A DNA stretch of 47,111 nucleotides, from NCBI GenBank assembly GCA_902489475.1, contig CABUAH010000007.1, forward strand, positions 1 to 47,111, written 5' to 3'. Each line of letters begins with the position of its first letter. Position 1 is the stretch's first letter. A model generated the notes under the pieces. The model did no database searches. It saw only the letters and a list, made by a program, of their open reading frames with translations, and was not told where the DNA came from. A program made the translations under genes and the position numbers. This stretch comes from an uncultured Oscillospiraceae bacterium (GTDB lineage Bacteria; Bacillota; Clostridia; Oscillospirales; Ruminococcaceae). Below, piece after piece: positions 40,520 through 47,111 of the stretch.

Positions 40520-40700
40520 TAAATCGGAGCAACGCTCTGTTTTGTTTGCAAGGAACAGGGCTTGCGACCGATTGCAACCGGCGCAAGGAGCGTGAGCTCC
40601 TCAGGGTTTCAGTGGGAGATTATTACTCCCACTGAAATTCTGGAATGGAACCCGCCGCCTTAGAGGCGGGGGGACATCTGCGCTTAGGTTATAAATAAAA
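40520..40700. repeat. GC-rich hairpin stretch between T-box terminator and pheS
   Basis: About 180 nt with several strong hairpins: AATCGG/CCGATT enclosing GCTCTGTT/AACAGGGC (40523-40574), GGAGC/GCTCC (40586-40600), a perfect 12-bp TTTCAGTGGGAG/CTCCCACTGAAA (40607-40637), and CCCGCC/GGCGGG (near 40650-40668). It is more GC-rich than its surroundings and is not part of a standard T-box. It looks like an inserted dispersed repeat, but no second copy is seen here. Confidence 0.45.
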
Positions 40701-40721
40701 TTTATGAGAGGACGGTTACTG

Positions 40722-41741
40722 ATGAAAGAGGCATTGGAAAAAATCGAACAAAGCGCAAAGCAAGCGCTTAGTACGGCAGTGGATGTAAAGGCGCTTGAAG
40801 AGATAAGAGTAAAGTACCTTGGCAAAAAGGGAGAGATAACCGCTATTTTAAAACAAATGGGTAAGCTTTCCGCAGAGGAGCGTCCAAAAATGGGACAGCT
40901 TGCAAATAAAGTGAGAGCAGATATTGAGGATGCTCTTACTAATGCACAAGCTTTAATCAAAGCAAAGATGCGTGAACAGAGCTTAAAGAGTGAAACGCTT
41001 GACGTAACGCTTCCGGGAAAGAAAAAGTCTTTAGGACAGCTTCATCCGCTCAATATCGTTATGAGCGAGATTGAAGAGGTATTCATGGGCATGGGATTTG
41101 ATATTGTAGAAGGCCCTGAGATTGAAACAGATCACTATTGCTTTGAAGCATTAAATATGCCTAAGGATCACCCTGCAAGGGATACGCAGGACACCTTTTA
41201 CATTGACGAAAACACTGTTTTGAGAACACAGACATCAAGTGTTCAGATAAGAACGATGGAAAAAACAAAGCCGCCGATAAGAATAATTTCTCCTGGAAGA
41301 GTATACCGTTCGGATACAGCGGACGCTACTCATACACCGATCTTCCATCAAATAGAGGGACTTGTTATTGATAAGGGAGTTACTATGAGTGATCTTGTGG
41401 GAACATTGGATATGCTTATGAAGCGCCTTTACGGTGAGGACTGTAAGATAAGACTTCGTCCGCATCATTTCCCGTATACCGAACCGTCAGCTGAGGTTGA
41501 TATAATGTGCTTTAACTGCGGAGGAAAGGGCTGTTCTATGTGTAAACAGGAGGGCTTTGTTGAGCTTTTGGGTGCAGGTATGGTTCACCCAAAGGTTTTA
41601 GAGGGCTGCGGCATTGATCCTGAGGTTTATTCCGGATTTGCCTTCGGACTCGGACTTGAACGTCTTACTATGGGAAGATTCAACATAAACGATTTAAGAC
41701 TTTTATATGACAACGACTTGAGATTCCTCAAGCAGTTTTAA
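40722..41741 (+). CDS. pheS: phenylalanyl-tRNA synthetase alpha subunit
   Basis: The 339-aa subunit carries the class II catalytic core. It has an N-terminal coiled coil (1-85) for tRNA binding, motif 1 near residue 110 (HPLNIVMSEIEEVFMGMGF), HPARDTQDTFYI, motif 2 (PIRIISPGRVYRSDTADATHTPIFHQIEG) and motif 3 (GFAFGLGLERLTMGRF). I use the ATG at 40722, preceded by GAGG; a possible start six codons earlier lacks a site. The length equals the usual bacterial PheS. Confidence 0.96.
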   Translation: MKEALEKIEQSAKQALSTAVDVKALEEIRVKYLGKKGEITAILKQMGKLSAEERPKMGQLANKVRADIEDALTNAQALIKAKMREQSLKSETLDVTLPGKKKSLGQLHPLNIVMSEIEEVFMGMGFDIVEGPEIETDHYCFEALNMPKDHPARDTQDTFYIDENTVLRTQTSSVQIRTMEKTKPPIRIISPGRVYRSDTADATHTPIFHQIEGLVIDKGVTMSDLVGTLDMLMKRLYGEDCKIRLRPHHFPYTEPSAEVDIMCFNCGGKGCSMCKQEGFVELLGAGMVHPKVLEGCGIDPEVYSGFAFGLGLERLTMGRFNINDLRLLYDNDLRFLKQF

Positions 41742-41762
41742 TCGGGCAGGGAGGTAAGTAAT

Positions 41763-44168
41763 ATGAATTTATCAATGAAATGGCTTAACGATTATATTGA
41801 TGTGTCTGACATCGACATAAAAAAATTCTGCTATGACCTAACAATGACAGGTTCTAAGGTTGAAAGATATGATACCGAGGGAAGTGACATATCAAAGGTT
41901 GTCGTAGGAAAGCTTTTGTCGGTTGTACCGCACGAAAATTCGGATCATTTGGTTGTCTGCATGGTAGATGTCGGCGGTGATGAGCCTTTGCAGATCGTTA
42001 CAGGTGCGCCGAATGTAAGAACAGGCGACTATGTTCCTGTAGCGCTTGACGGTTCAACGCTTCCGGGCGGAATTAAAATTAAAAAGGGTAAGTTAAGAGG
42101 AGTGGAAAGCAACGGAATGCTTTGCTCGCTCGGAGAACTTGGACTTACAACACATGATTTTCCATATGCGATTGAGGACGGAATCTTTTTGCTTGGTAGT
42201 GACTGTGATCTGACACTTGGAAAGGATATAAAGGAAGCAATAGGCTTTAATGATACATCGGTTGAATTTGAAATAACATCAAACCGCCCTGACTGTATGT
42301 CCGTAAGAGGACTGGTAAGAGAGGTTCATGCAACCTTCGGCAGAGAGTCAAACTTAAAAGAGCCTGAGTACAAGGGTGTTGACGGAAATATTAAGGATTA
42401 TTTAGATGTCGAGGTAAAGAACACTTCACTATGCTCAAGATATATAGCAGGAATTGTAAAGAATGTTAAGATAGGGCCTTCCCCTAGATGGATGAGAGAA
42501 AGACTTCGTGCAAGCGGAGTAAGACCTATAAACAACTTTGTTGACATTACAAACTATGTAATGCTTGAGTACGGTCATCCTATGCACGCATTCGATTTAA
42601 GATATGTTGACGGCTCAAAAATCGTAGTAAGAAACGCTCAAAACGGTGAGAAGATAACGACTCTTGACGGCGTAGAACGTGTACTTACAGATGATATGCT
42701 TGTTATTGCTGACGAGAATAAGCCTGTTGCTGTTGCAGGAGTTATGGGCGGAGAATACAGCGGAATTATGGATGATACGACCACAGTTGTATTTGAATCT
42801 GCTTGCTTTGACGGCCCAACCGTAAGACGTGACGCTAAGAAGCTTTCAATGAGAACTGATGCTTCTGCAAGATTTGAAAAGGGACTTGATTCAAGAAACT
42901 GTTACCCTGCGATTATGCGTGCGTTTGAGCTTGTTGAAGAGCTTGGCTGCGGCGAGGTTTTAAATACTATAATCGACAAGGACTACGGTGAGAACAAAGA
43001 AAAGTCTGCACCGTTTGATTCGAAATGGATAAACAGCTTTTTGGGAACAAATATACCTGAAGAGGATATGATAAAATATTTAAACAGCCTTGATTTTGAA
43101 GTTCGTGACGGAAAAGCTATTGCACCGTTTGACAGAATTGATATTGAATGCAAGGCTGATGTAGCCGAAGAAATCGCAAGAATTTACGGTTATAACAACA
43201 TTCCGTCAACTATTATCACAGGTGTTGCAAACGCTAAGAGAACGCCTATTCAAAAGTTCAAAGCAGGTATTAAATCCGCAATGATAGCACAGGGCTTTTA
43301 TGAGATAGCAACATATTCTTTTGTATCTCCAAAGGGCTTTGACAAGATAAATCTCCCTAAGGAAAGTAAGCTTCGTGATCCGGTTGTGATTTCAAATCCT
43401 TTGGGTGAGGATACATCAGTTATGAGAACAACAGCTCTGCCGAGTCTTTGCGAGGTATTGGCAAGAAACTACAATTATAGAAATATGTCGGCTTCTGTCT
43501 TTGAAATTGCAACTGAGTATACAAAGACTGATGATGTTTTGCCAAACGAGCTTTCAAGACTTTGCATTGGAATGTACGACGCAGAAAACGGAGTTGATTT
43601 CTTCGAGCTTAAGGGTATAGTTGAAGAAGTTTTGGAGCGAATAGGCATTGAGGACTATGAAGTATTAAGAGCAAGTGAGAGCAAGTACTTTGACGAAGTG
43701 TCAGCGTTCCATCCGGGAAGAAGTGCTGTTATTGTAAAGGACGGTATGGAGCTTGCGATTTTCGGAGAGCTTCATCCGGAGGTGCTTGAAAATTACGGAA
43801 TGAATGTAAGATGCTACTGTGCAAAGCTCAATGTAAACGAAGCTCTTGATATGTCAAACAGCGAGAAGGTTTACAAGCCTCTTCCTAAATTCCCTGCAAC
43901 AACAAGAGATATTTCTTTTGTATGCGATGAGAGCATACCTGTTGCAAATCTTGAAAAGGCGATAAAGAACGCAGTAGGAAAAACGCTTGAAAAGGTAACG
44001 CTTTTCGATATATATCAGGGAGAGCAGATAGAAAAGGGCAAAAAGAGTGTATCATATTCTATCTCGATGCGTTCGCACACAGAAACTCTAACAGACGAGC
44101 AGGCTGACGGTGCTATGAAAAGAGTGTTAAAGGCACTTTCAGAAATGGGAGCAGAGCTTAGAGGTTAA
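41763..44168 (+). CDS. pheT: phenylalanyl-tRNA synthetase beta subunit
   Basis: The 801-aa subunit has the expected order of domains. These are the N-terminal region, an EMAP/OB tRNA-binding domain (about 40-150; VVGKLLSVVPHENSDHLVVCMVDVG, GAPNVRTGDYVPVA), the B3/B4 editing domain (about 205-400), B5, a catalytic-like core (about 480-690) and the C-terminal FDX-ACB anticodon-binding domain (about 705-800; KFPATTRDISFVCDESIPV, LTDEQADGAMKRVLKAL). It forms the heterotetramer with PheS, 21 nt upstream. GGGAGG precedes the ATG. Confidence 0.97.
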   Translation: MNLSMKWLNDYIDVSDIDIKKFCYDLTMTGSKVERYDTEGSDISKVVVGKLLSVVPHENSDHLVVCMVDVGGDEPLQIVTGAPNVRTGDYVPVALDGSTLPGGIKIKKGKLRGVESNGMLCSLGELGLTTHDFPYAIEDGIFLLGSDCDLTLGKDIKEAIGFNDTSVEFEITSNRPDCMSVRGLVREVHATFGRESNLKEPEYKGVDGNIKDYLDVEVKNTSLCSRYIAGIVKNVKIGPSPRWMRERLRASGVRPINNFVDITNYVMLEYGHPMHAFDLRYVDGSKIVVRNAQNGEKITTLDGVERVLTDDMLVIADENKPVAVAGVMGGEYSGIMDDTTTVVFESACFDGPTVRRDAKKLSMRTDASARFEKGLDSRNCYPAIMRAFELVEELGCGEVLNTIIDKDYGENKEKSAPFDSKWINSFLGTNIPEEDMIKYLNSLDFEVRDGKAIAPFDRIDIECKADVAEEIARIYGYNNIPSTIITGVANAKRTPIQKFKAGIKSAMIAQGFYEIATYSFVSPKGFDKINLPKESKLRDPVVISNPLGEDTSVMRTTALPSLCEVLARNYNYRNMSASVFEIATEYTKTDDVLPNELSRLCIGMYDAENGVDFFELKGIVEEVLERIGIEDYEVLRASESKYFDEVSAFHPGRSAVIVKDGMELAIFGELHPEVLENYGMNVRCYCAKLNVNEALDMSNSEKVYKPLPKFPATTRDISFVCDESIPVANLEKAIKNAVGKTLEKVTLFDIYQGEQIEKGKKSVSYSISMRSHTETLTDEQADGAMKRVLKALSEMGAELRG

Positions 44169-44188
44169 GGATATACAGCGAGGACAAT

Positions 44189-45694
44189 ATGAATAAAATA
44201 AGCAGGGCGGTACACGGCATATTTGCATTTGTCTTTTTTATGACTATAGTATCTGTAGTTCTTAGAGGATTTGTAAAATACAATACGTTTGGAATCATAT
44301 TTGCTTTATTTGGCGGCATTTTGTTAGCAATACTGGTTGTATGGCTTTACGGATTTCTGGACAGAAAGCTTGAAAAATCTCCCGAAGGTAAAGTGGATAG
44401 GATATTCTTTGTGATTGCAGTTGTTGTTTTGATATTACAGATTATCTTTGCAATTATGCTTAAATCTGAACTGATAAATGATTTAATGTATGTCGATAAC
44501 GCTGCAAGGGATTTTTCTAAAAGCTGGGATAAAAGCGATTTGTATCTTCATCTTCCCGAAAGGCATCAGGGATATTTTGCAAGGTATCCGAATAATCATG
44601 CGATTTTAATTATACTATCAGTGATTTATTTTATTACGGATCGTCTTTTTGGTGTAACGCCTACATGGGCGCCGATAATCGTAAATATTCTTGGATTGTT
44701 TTTGTCTTATATTCTGATGTATCTAATATCCAAAAAGCTTTTTAATAACAAAACGGTATCGCTTTTAACAGCTGTTCTCGGCGCAGGCTTTTGCGTGTTT
44801 TACACCTATACACCGTATTATTATACTGATTCTCTAAGTATGCCGTTTGTAATGGGCTCAATTTATCTTTTCCTATGCGGCTTTGAGAGCAATAAGAAAA
44901 ATGGTATCGTTGTAAGCTTAGTTTTAAGTATGCTTTTGATGGTGATAGGATATAAAATCAAAGGGAGCGTAATAATACTTTTACCGGCATTTTTGATTTA
45001 TATTATATATTTTACAAAGAAGTATAACTTGAAAAGACATCTTAAACAGATTGGCGTCATGCTGCTGGGCTTTATAGTTTCAATCGCTTTGTGCGGAGGA
45101 ATAATAAATGCGTTTCATATTACCGATGAAAGCGAAACTAATGATATGAAATTTCCTCTTGTGCATTGGATAATGATGGGGCTTCATGACCGTGGCGGTT
45201 ACTATGATGAAGATTTTTGGTACACAGAACTGAGCGGAGATTATGAGAATAAAAAGGACGCTGATATAGACCGTATAAAAGAACGCTTAGGGGACTACGG
45301 TATGGACGGTATGTTTGTACACCTTGCAAAGAAGATTTCTTATACATGGGACGACGGAAGTTATTTCATTTCAAGATATGTAAAAAACGGAGATAATAAC
45401 TTTTTAAGAAATTTTGTAGTCAAAAGCAGTGCGTTTAAGCAGTACGTTCGTACTTATAATTTCTTTATACTTATAATGATACTGCTTTCTTTTATAATAG
45501 GAATGCTGTCAAAACAGTCCGGTAAAGATATTTTACTTAGAGTAATAATTTGCGGTGTATTTATATTTTTCGCTTTGTGGGAAGCAAGGTCGAGGTATTT
45601 GGTTAATTTCTCACCGTTGTTTGTCATTGTTGCTGCCTCTGCTGCAAGTCAGTTGTTTTTTGCAAAACAAAACGGAAAACAGATCGAAAAATAA
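44189..45694 (+). CDS. polytopic membrane protein, GT39/PMT-like
   Basis: The 501-aa protein has about 10-11 hydrophobic helices. After the first helices comes a large outside loop with VDNAARDFSKSWD...LPERHQGYFARYPNNHAILI (about 107-145), which resembles the catalytic loop of GT-C glycosyltransferases (mannosyltransferase/ArnT-like). A second extracytoplasmic segment lies at about 310-400 (HDRGGYYDEDFWYTELSGDYENKKD). A lipid-linked sugar donor would be expected, but acceptor and sugar are unknown. It starts 20 nt after pheT with GAGGA upstream, so it may be co-transcribed. Confidence 0.7.
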   Translation: MNKISRAVHGIFAFVFFMTIVSVVLRGFVKYNTFGIIFALFGGILLAILVVWLYGFLDRKLEKSPEGKVDRIFFVIAVVVLILQIIFAIMLKSELINDLMYVDNAARDFSKSWDKSDLYLHLPERHQGYFARYPNNHAILIILSVIYFITDRLFGVTPTWAPIIVNILGLFLSYILMYLISKKLFNNKTVSLLTAVLGAGFCVFYTYTPYYYTDSLSMPFVMGSIYLFLCGFESNKKNGIVVSLVLSMLLMVIGYKIKGSVIILLPAFLIYIIYFTKKYNLKRHLKQIGVMLLGFIVSIALCGGIINAFHITDESETNDMKFPLVHWIMMGLHDRGGYYDEDFWYTELSGDYENKKDADIDRIKERLGDYGMDGMFVHLAKKISYTWDDGSYFISRYVKNGDNNFLRNFVVKSSAFKQYVRTYNFFILIMILLSFIIGMLSKQSGKDILLRVIICGVFIFFALWEARSRYLVNFSPLFVIVAASAASQLFFAKQNGKQIEK

Positions 45695-45765
45695 ATTTTT
45701 TGTGAAAGTAAACAAGAAAAATAAAGATTGTTGTGTAAAAAGATGATGAAAAATTTAAAAAGTAC

Positions 45766-45794
45766 TTGTTATTTTTGCGGTAATGCGTTATAAT
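45766..45794 (+). promoter_or_regulatory. sigma-A promoter of ireB
   Basis: TTGTTA (45766-45771), a 17-nt spacer and TATAAT (45789-45794) lie 40 nt before the ATG. Confidence 0.88.
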
Positions 45795-45834
45795 AATGTT
45801 AAAGCTTAGCTTAATTATAAAGGAGGATTAGCTT

Positions 45835-46080
45835 ATGTATGATCAGACGATGACCTTTAAGGTAAAGGATGACAAGGAAACTGAGCTTAAACGCAATTTA
45901 CAGATTATTTATTCGGCTCTTAAAGAAAAAGGTTATAATCCGATAAATCAGATTGTAGGCTATATTCTTTCTGAGGATCCAACCTACATAACGACCTACA
46001 ACAACGCAAGAAGCTTGATCCGTCATATTGACAGAGATGAGCTGTTGCAGGCTTTAGTGAAATCTTATTTAGGTGAATAG
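45835..46080 (+). CDS. ireB: IreB family regulatory phosphoprotein (UPF0297)
   Basis: The 81-aa protein matches the IreB/YrzL family along its length: QTMTFKVKDDKE at the start, IYSALKEKGYNPINQIVGYILSEDPTYITTYNNARSLIRHIDRDELLQALVKSYL. In Enterococcus IreB is phosphorylated by the PASTA kinase IreK and affects cephalosporin resistance. In many Firmicutes it sits with alaS, ruvX and a DUF1292 gene; none is seen here, so it is set apart in this genome. AAAGGAGG precedes the start and a terminator follows. Confidence 0.95.
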   Translation: MYDQTMTFKVKDDKETELKRNLQIIYSALKEKGYNPINQIVGYILSEDPTYITTYNNARSLIRHIDRDELLQALVKSYLGE

Positions 46081-46099
46081 TGTTTAAGTTATGAAGTTT

Positions 46100-46138
46100 T
46101 AAAAGCGGCTTATCATTTTCTGATGGCCGTTTTATTTT
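46100..46138 (+). terminator. intrinsic terminator after ireB
   Basis: CGGCT-T-ATCA pairs with TGAT-GGCCG (one bulge), flanked by AAAA/TTTT and followed by ATTTTTA. Confidence 0.65.
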
Positions 46139-46200
46139 TATGAATATAAACCGCTTTTTTTGAAAACAATATACCTAGACTTTTTGAAAGGAGTGGCTTT

Positions 46201-47019
46201 ATGAAAAAGCTTATAGCATTAGTATCAGTGCTGTCGCTGATTTTTTGCGGCTGCAGCACAACAACCAATAATGACGACGTTCAAACAGCAAATGACAAAA
46301 AAGATGTAGAGGTAACAGATAAACTGTCTGATGACGAGATTAATTCGCTTGACAATACATTAGTTGGTTTTGGGCAGGGGGTAGAAGTTAACGAAAAGAA
46401 TGTTCCGACAGGTGCAATTCAGTTTAATGAAAAGTACAAAGACCTCTCAGCGTATTCATATAATGAGGACGAAGCAAAAATAACCCTTACTTTTGATCAG
46501 GGTTATGAAAACGGATATACTTCTCAAATTCTTGATACTCTGAAAGAAAAAAAGGTCCATGCGGTTTTCTTTGTTTTGCTTGATTATGCCGAAAAGAATC
46601 CTGAGCTTATAAAGCGAATGATAGATGAAGGACATACAGTAGCTAATCATTCGGCAACCCACCCGTCATTTCCGTCAATCTCTACTGATGAGATGATTGA
46701 CGAAGTTATGCAGGTTCACGATTATATGAAAGAAAACTATAACTATGAAATGACGCTCTTCAGATTTCCAAAGGGAGAGTTTTCACAAAAAAGTTTGGGC
46801 GTTGTAAAAAATTGCGGGTATGAATCAGTTTTCTGGAGCTTTGCTTATGCGGATTGGGATGTAAACAATCAGCCGGATGAAACTCAGGCTCTTGAAAAAA
46901 TAGTCGCCGGAGCGCATGAGGGCGCAATATATCTTCTTCATTCGGTCTCAAAGACAAATGCTAATGTGCTTGGAGATGCAATTGACCAAATAAGAGAAAA
47001 AGGCTTTGAATTTAAATAA
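46201..47019 (+). CDS. PdaA-type polysaccharide deacetylase lipoprotein
   Basis: The 272-aa protein has a lipoprotein signal (MKKLIALVSVLSLIFCGC, probable lipid Cys18), a short linker, and a NodB deacetylase domain from about residue 90. Motif 1 is TFDQGYENGYT (Asp99; the usual TFDDG second Asp is Gln, while PdaA has Asn). His150 and His154 in NHSATHP, Arg188 in FRFPKG, FWSFAYADWD and His247 in YLLHSVSKTNA complete the PdaA pattern. PdaA de-N-acetylates muramic acid to allow muramic delta-lactam formation in spore cortex. AAAGGAGTGG precedes the start. Confidence 0.9.
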   Translation: MKKLIALVSVLSLIFCGCSTTTNNDDVQTANDKKDVEVTDKLSDDEINSLDNTLVGFGQGVEVNEKNVPTGAIQFNEKYKDLSAYSYNEDEAKITLTFDQGYENGYTSQILDTLKEKKVHAVFFVLLDYAEKNPELIKRMIDEGHTVANHSATHPSFPSISTDEMIDEVMQVHDYMKENYNYEMTLFRFPKGEFSQKSLGVVKNCGYESVFWSFAYADWDVNNQPDETQALEKIVAGAHEGAIYLLHSVSKTNANVLGDAIDQIREKGFEFK

Positions 47020-47111
47020 AGAATGCGGCGTGGTAATATTTTATTATCACGCTTATTCTGCGTTGTAAATAGATGTGACCCATTTTTGGTAAAAAAATAA
47101 GTCAAAGTATA
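47020..47111 (+). terminator. inverted repeat after the deacetylase gene
   Basis: GCGTGGTAA pairs with TTATCACGC (one wobble) across a short AT loop near 47027-47054. There is no strong T run, so termination is uncertain. The last 50 nt hold no visible gene. Confidence 0.4.

Noticed and set aside
45555..45746. Small plus-strand ORF overlapping the end of the GT39-like gene
   Set aside because: Out-of-frame shadow with no ribosome binding site.

Overview
The window reads as a low-GC Clostridia chromosome, probably Ruminococcaceae or a neighbouring Oscillospirales lineage. The reasons are the AT-rich composition, strong GGAGG ribosome binding sites, sigma-A promoters of the TTGACA-17-TATAAT type, an archaeal/fungal-type aspartate-semialdehyde dehydrogenase under a lysine riboswitch, a T-box leader before pheST, IreB, a PdaA-type deacetylase and several glycoside hydrolases. 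No rRNA or CRISPR array is visible.

Positions 1-4800 look like one end of a mobile element lodged at the 3' end of a tRNA-Ser(UGA) gene (4803-4891, minus strand). Its genes all read leftwards, away from the tRNA: a tyrosine integrase, ParA, ParB, three very small proteins joined by ATGA or one-base junctions, a non-coding array, and the start of a coiled-coil protein cut by the window edge. The array (543-896) holds four nested stem-loops whose stems differ while the 7-nt apical loop stays nearly constant (UGCAAYU on the minus strand). G-U wobbles form only on the minus strand, so it is probably a structured RNA read in that direction. A second structured stretch lies between the tRNA and the integrase (4265-4738). 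This element is the most interesting part of the window.

Positions 4892-18260 carry a small membrane protein, pdxK-pyrK-pyrD, a dispersed repeat, a small protein, and an addB-addA-GH59 operon in which a galactocerebrosidase-like glycosidase overlaps addA by ATGA. Positions 18263-21603 (minus strand) hold an anchored protein of unknown function, ispF and a GH3 beta-glucosidase. Positions 21650-28210 hold a structured leader, a CapA-like lipoprotein, an AraC regulator, a GH31 YicI-like alpha-xylosidase, a membrane protein with a sensor-like layout, and a membrane-anchored cohesin-like protein.

Positions 28220-31340 (minus strand) are the lysine/DAP operon asd-dapA-dapB behind a promoter, a lysine riboswitch and a terminator. 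Positions 31384-36595 are a queuosine region: queA, a RelB/YafQ toxin-antitoxin cassette, a PAS protein, a metallophosphoesterase, tgt, then mntP. The toxin-antitoxin cassette is flanked by a 29-bp repeat that duplicates the end of queA. A 165-bp repeat after tgt is flanked by a near-exact duplicate of the end of tgt and belongs to the same family as the repeat after pyrD. The remainder holds a HAD phosphatase with no visible ribosome binding site, a XRE-cupin regulator beside an acyl-CoA synthetase, a YcxB-like membrane protein, T-box-pheS-pheT, a polytopic GT39-like membrane protein, ireB, and a PdaA-type polysaccharide deacetylase lipoprotein.
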